A stretch of 45,475 nucleotides of DNA from Eubacterium sp. (GCA_017459675.1 JAFUCM010000015.1:1-45475); one strand, 5' to 3'; counted from the first letter of the stretch, positions 19,080 to 27,888 are shown. Numbers and translations are program-made. The notes: generated by a model from the sequence alone, not told the origin.

Positions 19080-19835
19080 ATGCCTTCAGAAAAACTCCAA
19101 CAACTTGTTGGAGAAATTGATTCAGCTGTTCAAAGGAGTCAAGACAGTATAGAGGCAAGGGAGCGGATGTTAAAAAGTCTGAAAAAACAGCGGAAACGTG
19201 TGCTGGTTACAATTGACGAAGTGACAAACAATCCGCAGATTCGGACATTCTGCAGTTCGTTTCAGATTTTTATCGGACAGGAACTGCCCGTATTTTTGCT
19301 GATGACAGGTTTGTATGAGAATATATACTCGCTTCAGAATGAGAAGAATCTGACTTTTTTGTACCGTGCACCAAAGATCACGATGGATCCGCTCAGTATT
19401 TCCATGATAGCGGCCAGATATGAAAGCGTGTTTTCAGTTTCGCGTGAAGAAGGACTCAAGATGGCAAATCTGACGAAGGGTTATCCATTTGCTTTCCAGG
19501 CACTGGGCTATTCCGTCTGGTGCAGTCCGGACGACGAGAATCACTATATGAATGATTACAGGCAGATTCTGGAGGAGTTCGTTTACGAGAAAATATGGTC
19601 AGGGTTGTCTGCAAAAGATAAGCGGATCGTCGGCGGAATTGCGCATTGTCCGGACGGAAAGATCAGCAAGATTGTCGCATATCTTAAGCTGAAAAAAGAT
19701 GAGATTAATCAATACCGAAGGCGGTTGATTCGCAAAGGGATCGTAAATGGAGACGAATACGGATATCTGACCTTTGCGCTGCCGCTGTTTGATATATTTG
19801 TGCTGGATAAAACTGCCATGCAGAATGAATTTTAA
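19080..19835 (+). pseudogene. AAA ATPase C-terminal remnant fused behind DUF1016 fragment
   Basis: An open frame of 251 residues in the same phase as the DUF1016 fragment. The first ~15 residues still belong to DUF1016 (KLQQLVGEID). From about residue 35 it matches the ATP-binding AAA family common in Firmicutes: a Walker B strand (VLVTIDEVTNN), LPVFLLMTGLYENIY, LTFLYRAPKI, LTKGYPFAFQALGY and a winged-helix-like tail. The Walker A (P-loop) part is absent, so it cannot be an active ATPase. A deletion joining two accessory genes in frame best explains the structure. Alternatively it is expressed as a short regulatory leftover, which I consider unlikely. Confidence 0.72.
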
Positions 19836-19881
19836 AAATGAAAAAGAGAATGTCAGATCAACTTTGAATACCCATTAGAAG

Positions 19882-19908
19882 GGCGCTGCAGCGATGCGGC
19901 GCCTTTTT
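19882..19908 (+). terminator. Terminator after ATPase remnant
   Basis: Stem GGCGCTGCA (19882-19890) with TGCGGCGCC (19895-19903), loop GCGA, then five T. It is almost identical to the terminator at 25505-25531. Confidence 0.87.
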
Positions 19909-20189
19909 GTGTCTTGATGAAGATAAATGTATGATTGCATATGAGAAAAGAACGGTCAGGAACACGATTTAACAAAAATCATAGGATTAATACACTGATA
20001 AAAACAGGAAACATGGCGAGAATAAACAAAAATTGTGATTGTTTGCTTTGCAGATACACTTAAGGTAGCGTATAATATATTTAGTGCTTTAATATGATAA
20101 CTAACTAAATATAGGACGTTTATTGAGCGTCGGGCAGAATTATTATTGCACTGGCAGCATGACGGACGGTACTGTTTTAGGAGGCATTT
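19909..20189 (+). other. Promoter and leader region of Big_2 protein gene
   Basis: AT-rich non-coding stretch with no gene. It holds the promoter at 20048-20076 and a leader of about 107 bases ending in AGGAGG (20179-20184). I saw no riboswitch motif. Confidence 0.55.
20048..20076 (+). promoter_or_regulatory. Promoter of Big_2 protein gene
   Basis: -35-like TTGCAG at 20048-20053, a 17-base spacer and a perfect TATAAT at 20071-20076. This is the clearest housekeeping-type promoter in the window. Confidence 0.7.
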
Positions 20190-23100
20190 ATGAGAAACAG
20201 ACTATCTACATCACTATTGAGAATATGTGCATTGGCAATGGTGCTGGTTATGTGCATTTCTCTATTGCTACCCGGCAAAGAAGTATTTGCGGCGTCCGGC
20301 AAGGTGCAAAGTGTTACCGTGTCGAATCTTCCCGCAAAATCACTGACGCTTAAGAAAGGAAAATCTTTTAAACTGAAGACGAAGGTAAGTGTCAGCGGAA
20401 ATGCTTCAAAGAAAGTTACCTATAAGTCCAGCAAGAAATCAGTAGCAACGGTAAACAGCAAAGGTAAAATTACAGCAAAGAAAAAAGGCACAGCGAAAAT
20501 TACCATTACTTCGCAGGCTGATAAGAAAAAGAAATATGTAGTAACAGTAAAGGTTGGAACACCTGTTAAGAAGGTGACACTGAATCAGAAGACCGCGATT
20601 CTGAAAGCGGGCGCCAGACTGAATCTGAAAGCAACGCTTTCGCCAAAGAAACCAACCAATAAAAAAGTTGTGTGGTCTTCCGGCAATGAAAATGTCGCCA
20701 AAGTAGATTCGAAGGGTGTTGTAACAGCTGTCAATGCCGGTACGGCAAAGATCACATGTACAGCAGCGGATGGCTCCAATAAGAAAGCTGTTTGTACAGT
20801 GACCGTAACCAAACCGCAGGCAACTGCTGCCAATACAACGACCAAAGCAGCACAGACGACAGCAAACACGTCATCGACGTCTTCGGGCACACCGTCGACA
20901 ACGCCGTCAACTACTCCGCCCGCTGCAGTAAAAGTGAGTTCTATCACAATTGCAGATGCACCGGAGAAGATGAAGGTCGACGAAAAAAGTCAGTTGAAAG
21001 TAACAGTTCTTCCGGATAACGCTGCGAATAAGAGCGTTTCCTTTACATCCTCTGATGAACAGGTTCTTAAGGTTGACACGGAAGGCAATCTGGAAGCTGT
21101 AAATCCGGGTGAGGCTGTCATTACAGTGACAGCGAAGGATGGAAGCGGCATCAGCGCAAAGGTGAATATTACTGTTGCCGCAGTCCTGCGTGGCCTTGAT
21201 GTTTCGGATAACCCGGGTGTTCTGGAAGTTGGAGATACAGCGACTATTAAATATGGACCAATTCCGGAAACGGTTGAACTGGCTCCCGAATCAGTTCAGT
21301 TTATAAGCAGTAATGTTGACGTTGTAAGCGTGGACGAAGGCGGTAATATCACTGCACAGAAGCCAGGCAGTGCTACAATAACAGTCTCTGCAGAAGATAA
21401 AGAAGGTAATAAACAGTCAGCGGTCATTTCAATCACTGTAAGGGCGAAAATCGTTCATGTAACGGGTATCTCAACTGATTCAAATGAATTAGCACTTAAT
21501 GTGGACGAAGAGAAACAGGTTTCGGTTACTGTAGAACCTGCAAATGCCAATGATCAGACGGTTGCATGGACAAGCTCGAATGAAGCAGTTGCAACGGTCA
21601 GCAATAACGGAACAATCAAAGCCGTTGCGGTCGGAGAGGCGACCATTACTGCAACCACAAAAGACGGCGATCATGCGGTATCCATTGCAGTTACTGTTAA
21701 TGCAGTTGAGGATAAGAACCGAATCGTTGCATCGACGCAGGAAGAAATTGAAGCTGCGTTGAAGAATGCAGAGCTGCAGGAATTAATTATTCAAACGAAT
21801 GAAGCAGGTCCGTTTACAATCCCGGAAGGAAGTCACAAGGGAACCGTTCTGCGTATACAGGCTCCGAACGGTCATGTTGAGAATCGTGCAGCATTTAAGA
21901 GTGTTTTCATTGAGAGCATTGGTTCGTCTACATATGTAGAATGTGCATCGGGCAATGAGATTTATTATGCTTCTGAGTCAGGGCGTGTTGAGATTGCTGA
22001 GGGTGCTTCAGCATCACTTGTGGTTTCTGACGGCGCCGGAGCGCTTTCTCTGGAAAATAACGGAACGATTACCAGACTTACTGTTTTAACAACAGTTACA
22101 GTAAACGTAAGTGGAGCGTCCACGCAGAACCATATAAATACACAAGTGGCTGCATCTGCGGAGAATGCAGCCATCATAACCAATCAGGCACTGGAACTGA
22201 CAGCGAATACGAAGATTGATCTGACAATCAACGCAGGCGCTGAAGATACGATTGCAGTTGTAGATACATCTGAGAGTGTGCCGGCTGTAACAGGACTTGG
22301 GAAAATTCAAGTTACTGTGCTGGATACGACTACGATCGAAACGGTTGTCGGCCAGAATCAGGAAGAACAGACGCAGAAAATTAAGGTTAGCGGTAGCATA
22401 ACAGATTCTTCCAATAATGCGATTGTAAATGCACAGGTTGCATTTATCCCGTATCTGTCTGAGATTAATGCAAAGGATCTGAATAATTGTCTTGATAAAG
22501 CGGCATCAATAGTAGAGACGGATGAGAATGGTGCATACCTGACGGATGAGATTCCGATCGGTAACTACTATATGTATGTAACAGCAGATGATTATCAGGC
22601 AGTTGAAGCAACAACCGTAATAACCAGCAACAATACTGACACCTATAATGCAGGATCAACGGTGCTTGTAAAAGCAGGCGAAGGAGAGACAGGAACCCTT
22701 TCCGGGACGCTGTATAATGCCCAGAACGGAAGAGAGATCAGTGATCAGCTGACGCTCTATGTTCGTTCCGGCGGTTACAATACATCAGGAGATCCGCTTT
22801 TATCTGTAGAAACAAATGAAGACGGAACCTACCTCATTGAAAACCTGGAACCGGGCTTGTATACCATTCAGGTCGTTGATAATCGTGAAAGTGAAGAAGG
22901 CAGTTACGTAACCACAAACTTCAATGCAGTTGTTGAAGCAGGAAGCAATACGCAGAATGCTACCGTTACTTATCTGCTTGCATCTGATCAGGTACGTTTC
23001 ATTCTGAGATGGGGCGATGAAGCATCGGGCGCATCGAGAGATCTTGATTCTCATTTGGTCGGACCGGGTGTTAAAGGCGGACAATTCCATACCTGGTATT

Positions 23101-25463
23101 CCGAGAAGACGTATTATGCAGCGGCAGAGGGAGAAGAAAGCATTAAATATGCAGATCTCGATGTAGATGATACGACCTGGGAAGGACCTGAGACGACAAC
23201 GATCTATCGAAAGACAGAAGGGCTTTATCATTTCTATATACATGATTTTTCAAACGGGGGCAATCCTGAAAGCTCACAGATGAGCCGCTCAAATGCCACA
23301 GTCCGGGTCGTTGTTGGATCCAGAGAACTGGCTGTCTACAATGTGCCGAATCAGCCGGGAAATCTGTGGGATGTCTGCACATATGATGCGGTTAATGGAA
23401 AACTTACACCGATCAATCAGGTGATCGGATTTGACGATGATGAATCAGATATCGGCGTGGATCTTGTTCTGAAATATCGGGATTTGCTTGGTAAACAGAT
23501 TGCGGAAGTTGAACAGGTGATTCAGGAAATCAAAGATGAAGAACTGCTTGCGTCTGCGAAAGCCCTGATTGAAGAAGCGAAGGAAGTATATAATAACGAA
23601 GAAGCGACAGCGAATGAGTTAAAAGAACAGTACAATTTACTGAGAGACTGGCTTGATGAGCAGTTCGATGCGGTCAGGATTAATAGTATTACCGGAAAAG
23701 ACGGTGCGGAAATTAGTGACTGGTGGTATGGTGATGAAGATTCGTCACTGCAGAAAAATCTGGTAATCGAAGGTTATTCGAAGGAAGTGCCGGAATTGGA
23801 GGTTACGGTACCGGAGGGAAGTACTGCAGAGATAAAGACTTCCGATCGGGACGATACCGGGAAGATGATCGTTGTTACATCTTCGGCAGGAATAACCTGT
23901 AACTATTATATTAATTATGCAAGAACAAGTTCGGTATTTGAGATCAGTAATGTGGAGGCTTATGAAGGCGGTACAAACCTGATCAGAAGCTGGTATTGTG
24001 ATTGGGACAGTGATGATGACGTAGACGATGAGAATATTTATGTTCTGTGTATTTCAGGTTATACAGATGAGCTCCCTGGAGATGATATTCTTAAGATTAC
24101 ACCATGGTACAGCAAGGCAGAAGTGGCGATTAATGTATCTGAAAAAACTGGATACAGCAGGAAAGTCACAGTAAGTTACGATGGAGATTCCAGAGATTAT
24201 TATGTGATATACAGTGTAGCGAACAGATGTGAGATCGGTTCGGTCAATGCATATGACGAATCCGAGAATAATCTGATATACAGTTATGACTATGACTGGG
24301 AAGAGGACGCAGATGGCAATGAGATAAATATTCTGGAAATAACCGGATATGCTCCATCAATACCGGAGACACTCACCGTAACACCTGCTTACGAAAAAGC
24401 TTCTGCAAGCATGCTTGCATCTGATAAAGCGGGCTATGATAAGATGGTAACAGTCACCTGCGGCGAGGAATCGAAACAGTATTATATTACGTATGAAACA
24501 ACGGAGTATAGTTGTGCAATCCGTGGTGTCAATGCAGAAAGAGACGGTGTGAATCTGATTTCTGACTGGGATACAGATTATGAATATGACGATGATGATA
24601 ACAGGTATTATGAGTTGTATCTGTATGATGTCACGACAAATGATCTGGGCAGTGATCTGGTTATAACGCCGCAGTATACCGGGGCAAATGTCAGTGAGAT
24701 TCAGGAATCTGATAAAGAAGGTTATGATGGCAAGATCGTTATTACAAATGGATCGGTCAGCCGGACATATTATCTGAAGCTGAATATGGTGGAAATACTT
24801 GATCGGCAGGAGATCGACAGCAAGGCAATTGTACTTGAGGCAGGTGGTCAAAAAACAGCTGAAATTAATGAAGAAGGCGATTGCATCTGGTATAAATTCG
24901 TTCCGGAGGAAAGCGGAACCTATACAATTTATGCAGAGGGCGAATACGACAACTATGTTGAACTCTTTGATGCAGATGATTTGAACAGTTCGCTTGCGTA
25001 TAATGATGACGGCGGTAATGATACGAATTTCCAGCTCACATGGGATTTGGAGGCCGATAAGACCTATTATTACAGAGTGAAGATGCTTAGTTCAAGTGAA
25101 ACGGGTTCATTTGAAGTATTCCTGGTTTCTGGTGATGTGGAAGAAGCTCAGGTTTCTGATGAAACGGATGAAGAACAGGAAGCTTACGGGGAATCACAGC
25201 CTGCTTCTTCTGAGCCGAGTTCAGCAGTGCCGGTTCCAACTGAAATACCGGGGACGCAGACAGATGATTCAGCGCAGACAGAACAGGATGCTGCAGCAGT
25301 CGTTATGCCTGAAAGTTCAGCATCAAGCGCACAGACAGACGCTTCTTCCACAGAAACAAGTGTGACAGATGATGGTGAAGAAACACCTGCAGTCACTGTG
25401 GGGGAGAATGCTTCTGATGAAAGTGCAGCAACAGCTGAAACAGAAGAGCAGTTGGCCGAGTAA
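20190..25463 (+). CDS. Large secreted Big_2 multi-domain protein with novel repeats
   Basis: Secreted 1757-residue protein. AGGAGG at 20179-20184 sets the start. A signal peptide (about 1-35, ending EVFAASG) is followed by five Ig-like Big_2 domains (about 38-505; motifs VATVNSKGKITAKKKGTAKI and EAVATVSNNGTIKAV), with a Thr-rich linker after the second. Next come a beta-rich region (510-715), two carboxypeptidase-regulatory-like folds (about 728-925; NGAYLTDEIPIGNYYMYV), a DUF2135/YfaP-like domain (about 925-1075; ILRWGDE, DLDSHLVGPG), a helical segment (1090-1160), four ~95-residue repeats of unknown type, and a pre-peptidase C-terminal (PPC)-like domain (about 1540-1650). The C-terminal 100 residues are Ser/Glu/Thr-rich with no LPXTG motif or membrane helix, so it is released or bound non-covalently. 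The basic N-terminal domains could hold it to the wall. Confidence 0.85.
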   Translation: MRNRLSTSLLRICALAMVLVMCISLLLPGKEVFAASGKVQSVTVSNLPAKSLTLKKGKSFKLKTKVSVSGNASKKVTYKSSKKSVATVNSKGKITAKKKGTAKITITSQADKKKKYVVTVKVGTPVKKVTLNQKTAILKAGARLNLKATLSPKKPTNKKVVWSSGNENVAKVDSKGVVTAVNAGTAKITCTAADGSNKKAVCTVTVTKPQATAANTTTKAAQTTANTSSTSSGTPSTTPSTTPPAAVKVSSITIADAPEKMKVDEKSQLKVTVLPDNAANKSVSFTSSDEQVLKVDTEGNLEAVNPGEAVITVTAKDGSGISAKVNITVAAVLRGLDVSDNPGVLEVGDTATIKYGPIPETVELAPESVQFISSNVDVVSVDEGGNITAQKPGSATITVSAEDKEGNKQSAVISITVRAKIVHVTGISTDSNELALNVDEEKQVSVTVEPANANDQTVAWTSSNEAVATVSNNGTIKAVAVGEATITATTKDGDHAVSIAVTVNAVEDKNRIVASTQEEIEAALKNAELQELIIQTNEAGPFTIPEGSHKGTVLRIQAPNGHVENRAAFKSVFIESIGSSTYVECASGNEIYYASESGRVEIAEGASASLVVSDGAGALSLENNGTITRLTVLTTVTVNVSGASTQNHINTQVAASAENAAIITNQALELTANTKIDLTINAGAEDTIAVVDTSESVPAVTGLGKIQVTVLDTTTIETVVGQNQEEQTQKIKVSGSITDSSNNAIVNAQVAFIPYLSEINAKDLNNCLDKAASIVETDENGAYLTDEIPIGNYYMYVTADDYQAVEATTVITSNNTDTYNAGSTVLVKAGEGETGTLSGTLYNAQNGREISDQLTLYVRSGGYNTSGDPLLSVETNEDGTYLIENLEPGLYTIQVVDNRESEEGSYVTTNFNAVVEAGSNTQNATVTYLLASDQVRFILRWGDEASGASRDLDSHLVGPGVKGGQFHTWYSEKTYYAAAEGEESIKYADLDVDDTTWEGPETTTIYRKTEGLYHFYIHDFSNGGNPESSQMSRSNATVRVVVGSRELAVYNVPNQPGNLWDVCTYDAVNGKLTPINQVIGFDDDESDIGVDLVLKYRDLLGKQIAEVEQVIQEIKDEELLASAKALIEEAKEVYNNEEATANELKEQYNLLRDWLDEQFDAVRINSITGKDGAEISDWWYGDEDSSLQKNLVIEGYSKEVPELEVTVPEGSTAEIKTSDRDDTGKMIVVTSSAGITCNYYINYARTSSVFEISNVEAYEGGTNLIRSWYCDWDSDDDVDDENIYVLCISGYTDELPGDDILKITPWYSKAEVAINVSEKTGYSRKVTVSYDGDSRDYYVIYSVANRCEIGSVNAYDESENNLIYSYDYDWEEDADGNEINILEITGYAPSIPETLTVTPAYEKASASMLASDKAGYDKMVTVTCGEESKQYYITYETTEYSCAIRGVNAERDGVNLISDWDTDYEYDDDDNRYYELYLYDVTTNDLGSDLVITPQYTGANVSEIQESDKEGYDGKIVITNGSVSRTYYLKLNMVEILDRQEIDSKAIVLEAGGQKTAEINEEGDCIWYKFVPEESGTYTIYAEGEYDNYVELFDADDLNSSLAYNDDGGNDTNFQLTWDLEADKTYYYRVKMLSSSETGSFEVFLVSGDVEEAQVSDETDEEQEAYGESQPASSEPSSAVPVPTEIPGTQTDDSAQTEQDAAAVVMPESSASSAQTDASSTETSVTDDGEETPAVTVGENASDESAATAETEEQLAE
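23670..24792 (+). repeat. Four ~95-residue repeats in Big_2 protein
   Basis: Four related units start near 23670, 23935, 24225 and 24505. Each runs: I-x-x-(I/V)-x-(A/G) start, an acidic Trp/Tyr-rich stretch (SWYCDWDSDDD, YDYDWEEDADG, DWDTDYEYDDDD), a L-x-(I/V)-T-P core (LKITPWY, LTVTPAY, LVITPQY), a (D/E)K-x-GY motif (SEKTGY, SDKAGY, SDKEGY) and a terminal YY(I/V/L) strand. The last three are closest to each other. I do not recognise the family. Confidence 0.8.
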
Positions 25464-25504
25464 AAAGAAAACAGCAGATGCATTGAGAGATGCATTCGGC
25501 AGGG

Positions 25505-25531
25505 GGCGCCGCAGCGATGCGGCGCCTTTTT
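25505..25531 (+). terminator. Terminator of Big_2 protein gene
   Basis: Stem GGCGCCGCA (25505-25513) with TGCGGCGCC (25518-25526), loop GCGA, then five T. The stem is fully complementary. One base differs from the terminator at 19882-19908. Confidence 0.9.
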
Positions 25532-25604
25532 GGCTCCGGAGGCTCAACGCAGCGCTCCGCTGAATTGCATGTTTTTGTATTATTTTCCGTGCAAAACCGT
25601 TGAA

Positions 25605-25637
25605 TTGACGTTTATTATGACAGATTATCGCTATAAT
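25605..25637 (+). promoter_or_regulatory. Distal promoter-like element of BTAD operon
   Basis: TTGACG at 25605-25610 and TATAAT at 25632-25637, separated by 21 bases, longer than the usual 17. The same TTGACG-long gap-TATAAT layout occurs before the sortase at 27653-27686, which suggests activator-dependent promoters. Confidence 0.45.
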
Positions 25638-25713
25638 TAATGTTAATTGAGAACATTGGAGTTTTGCACTTTGCGGAGCATGGAACGAACGTTTAATGTT
25701 GCAAAAATTGAGG

Positions 25714-25742
25714 TTATCAAAAGCGAATTTTCATGCTATAAT
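25714..25742 (+). promoter_or_regulatory. Proximal promoter of BTAD operon
   Basis: TTATCA at 25714-25719, a 17-base spacer and TATAAT at 25737-25742 with an extended TGC. The predicted leader to the GTG start is about 68 bases. Confidence 0.6.
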
Positions 25743-25816
25743 GTCACAGTATATAGGGCTTACTATGCAATTTCATATGTTGGAATTCTTTAAGAAGCGG
25801 ATAACGGGAGTGTATT

Positions 25817-27046
25817 GTGACAGGTACAGATAAGGAACAGCCGGAGAATTTATTATATGTAAAAACACTGGGTGGGTTTTCTCTGTCCTGGAACGGGAGG
25901 CAGATTGCCATCGGTCCAAAGGGCCGGGATTCCCAGTTTGTTCGTCTGCTGGAAGCTGTGATTCATAATCGTGAAGAGGGTGTCCTCAGAAGTCAGATGG
26001 AGGAGATCCTTTTTGAGGACCGTGAGATTGATGATATCGCGCACGGCATGCGCACGATTATTTACAATGCCCGCAAGCGTCTGGAGAAGGAAGGGCTGCC
26101 GAAGGCAAATTATATCGAGAACCGGGAGAACCGCTATTTCTGGAGCGAGGAGATTCCGGTGCAGGAGGATGCCTGGGAGTTTGAGGCACTGTATAAAGAG
26201 GCCGAGGACGAGAAGGATCCGGATGTCCGCCTGCGGTTGTATCTGGAAGCCTGCCAACTGTATACCGGTGAATTTTTGCCGCATCAGACCCGGATGATCT
26301 GGGTCGCGCAGGAGGAGCGCAAGTACAGTTCGATCTATGAAGCCTGTGTTCAGAATGCAGCGACACTGCTGCGAATGAACAAAAATTATCATCAGCTCGA
26401 GATGCTCGGACAGCAGGCATCCCGGCTGCAGCCGCTCTCGGAGTGGGAGGCGCTGACGATGGAGGCGCTGATCGCGCTGGGACGCGACGAGGAGGCCAGA
26501 AGGCTTTACGAGACCACTGAGAGTTACTATATGGATGAGCTCGGCTTCCGGCCGACGTTCAGCTCGGTGGAGCTGCTGGAGCGTCTGGGCAATTCGCTGG
26601 AGCATCAGCACGCACTTCTGGATGAGATCCAGATGGCGCTGTCCGGTGCGAGTGAAGACATGCCGGGCGGATACATGTGCTCGTATCCTGTATTCCGCGG
26701 TGTATACCGCATGATCGAGCGCATGGCGGAGCGCGGCGGCCAGTCGATCTATCTGATGCTGTGCACAATTGTTGACAAAAAGGGCGTGCCGATGCGCGAG
26801 AGCGCGACACTGGACCGCCTTTCTACAAAACTCGGCGATGCGATCTGTCATTCCGTGCGAAGATCCGATGCGGTCTGCCGCTACGGCAAGGGACAGTATC
26901 TGACATTGCTGATCAATACGACCCGCGAAGACTGCACGATCGTCCAGAAGCGTATCAATTATCATTTTCTGGCAGGCACGCAGCGCGCGGGCGTGGAGTA
27001 TTTTATTAACAGCGTAATTCTGACACCGGAAGGAACAGTATTTTAA
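25817..27046 (+). CDS. BTAD/SARP-like transcriptional regulator with GGDEF-like C-terminus
   Basis: Likely transcription activator of 409 residues starting at a GTG. The N-terminus (about 8-100) is an OmpR-type winged helix (LGGFSLSWNGRQ; FVRLLEAVIHN; GMRTIIYNARKRLE). The bacterial transcriptional activation domain, a TPR-like helical fold, follows (about 110-265; RLYLEACQLYTGEFLP, LEALIALGRDEEARRLYE-type helices). The C-terminal ~120 residues resemble a degenerate nucleotide-cyclase fold (SIYLMLCTIVD; LGDAICHSVRRSDAVCRYGKGQYLTLL), with RYGKGQ in the place of GGDEF, so catalysis is not expected but ligand sensing is possible. Its stop overlaps the next ATG (TAATG), so they are translationally coupled. 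By position it is the best candidate controller of the sortase/SipW gene block. Confidence 0.82.
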   Translation: MTGTDKEQPENLLYVKTLGGFSLSWNGRQIAIGPKGRDSQFVRLLEAVIHNREEGVLRSQMEEILFEDREIDDIAHGMRTIIYNARKRLEKEGLPKANYIENRENRYFWSEEIPVQEDAWEFEALYKEAEDEKDPDVRLRLYLEACQLYTGEFLPHQTRMIWVAQEERKYSSIYEACVQNAATLLRMNKNYHQLEMLGQQASRLQPLSEWEALTMEALIALGRDEEARRLYETTESYYMDELGFRPTFSSVELLERLGNSLEHQHALLDEIQMALSGASEDMPGGYMCSYPVFRGVYRMIERMAERGGQSIYLMLCTIVDKKGVPMRESATLDRLSTKLGDAICHSVRRSDAVCRYGKGQYLTLLINTTREDCTIVQKRINYHFLAGTQRAGVEYFINSVILTPEGTVF

Positions 27047-27537
27047 TGGCAAACGACCTGTACATCGGATGTCCCAACGGCATTGTGCTGTGTGTGGACG
27101 AAATCAATCAGATGGGATGCAGCGGCCGGTTCTACCATTCTTATCAGGAGGAGGCGGTCTCTTTCGGGAGCCTTGGCGAGATGCTGTTCCGGATGGAAGA
27201 ATTTTTTGACAGTCTGAATTTTCCGCGAAGAGGCAACACGGACCGAACATTTACTGACGCACATGCGGCAAATGCCGGACGGCACGAAGAGAGGGAACGG
27301 ATTATGGCAGACAAAGATGTACTTGGAAACAAGGGCAAACAGGAGACATTTATCGTCCGCGTCCAGCACCGCCAGAATAACACCTGGCAGGGCCGGATCA
27401 CATGGGCTGATAAGGACAAGACACTGACATTCCGCTCGATCTGGGAGATGGTTCATCTGATGGAAAATGCTCTGTACGAGGACGCATCTCCGGATGAAAT
27501 CCCGGACATTCAGTCATGGGACGGGGAATCTCAGTAA
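27046..27537 (+). CDS. Internally duplicated small protein of unknown function
   Basis: A 163-residue soluble protein without signal peptide or membrane helix. It contains two copies of one ~35-residue motif. The first, about 25-57, runs CSGRFYHSYQEEAVSFGSL then EMLFRMEEFFD. The second, about 114-145, runs WQGRITWADKDKTLTFRSI then EMVHLMENALYE. Both read as two beta strands followed by an amphipathic helix. I know this motif only as a conserved unknown next to BTAD regulators in Clostridia, and cannot name a function. The start codon overlaps the regulator's stop (TAATG), so it is probably a partner of that regulator. A Met at 27304 preceding ADKDVLG could produce a shorter second-half product. 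Confidence 0.78.
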   Translation: MANDLYIGCPNGIVLCVDEINQMGCSGRFYHSYQEEAVSFGSLGEMLFRMEEFFDSLNFPRRGNTDRTFTDAHAANAGRHEERERIMADKDVLGNKGKQETFIVRVQHRQNNTWQGRITWADKDKTLTFRSIWEMVHLMENALYEDASPDEIPDIQSWDGESQ

Positions 27538-27652
27538 TCAAAGTTTTTATTGAATAATAACCAGACGTGGCGTAAAATAGATCTAATAAAGGTGGAATTC
27601 TGCGCATTTTTTGCATTTTGACCACCCGGCAGAAAGTTCACTTTCATACGAT

Positions 27653-27686
27653 TTGACGCTTTCTGTGATGTTGCCCGCTGTATAAT
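27653..27686 (+). promoter_or_regulatory. Promoter-like element of sortase operon
   Basis: TTGACG at 27653-27658 and TATAAT at 27681-27686 with a 22-base gap, mirroring the element at 25605-25637. The gap is too long for an ordinary sigma-A promoter, so help from an activator is inferred. Confidence 0.45.
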
Positions 27687-27716
27687 ATGTGTATGAATCG
27701 GTAACTGTCAGGATTT

Positions 27717-27833
27717 GCAGGCTGCCGGACGAAGGGATGATCCGATCGTTTCAGGCAGAAATCTGCAGACCGCAGGCTGCCGGATCCCCGGATTATTTCG
27801 GTCAGGGAGTCGCAGGCTGCCGGATCCCCGGAT
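27717..27833 (+). repeat. GC-rich direct repeats in sortase leader
   Basis: Two exact 23-bp copies of CGCAGGCTGCCGGATCCCCG plus GAT (27771-27793 and 27811-27833), 40 bases apart, and a third partial copy, GCAGGCTGCCGGA, at 27717-27729. They lie between promoter and start codon. Confidence 0.85.
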
Positions 27834-27888
27834 CCGGGCCGGTTTACACGAACACACGAAAATACGCCACATGGTTGATTATTGACTT

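Larger units (their letters stand above)
25464..25816 (+). other. Regulatory region upstream of BTAD regulator
   Basis: No gene. It holds the terminator at 25505-25531 and two promoter-like signals (25605-25637 and 25714-25742). The gene start at 25817 has GGGAG at 25806-25810. Confidence 0.55.
27538..27888 (+). other. Leader region of sortase operon
   Basis: No convincing gene. It holds a promoter-like element (27653-27686) and GC-rich direct repeats (27717-27833) inside the predicted 5' leader. No terminator is visible after the upstream gene, so read-through from the BTAD operon is possible. No Shine-Dalgarno sequence precedes the sortase ATG. Confidence 0.5.

Noticed and set aside
25853..27052. 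A 399-codon open frame on the reverse strand across the BTAD regulator
   Set aside because: It is an antisense shadow of the regulator with Leu/Arg-rich composition, no ribosome site, no domain and no promoter.
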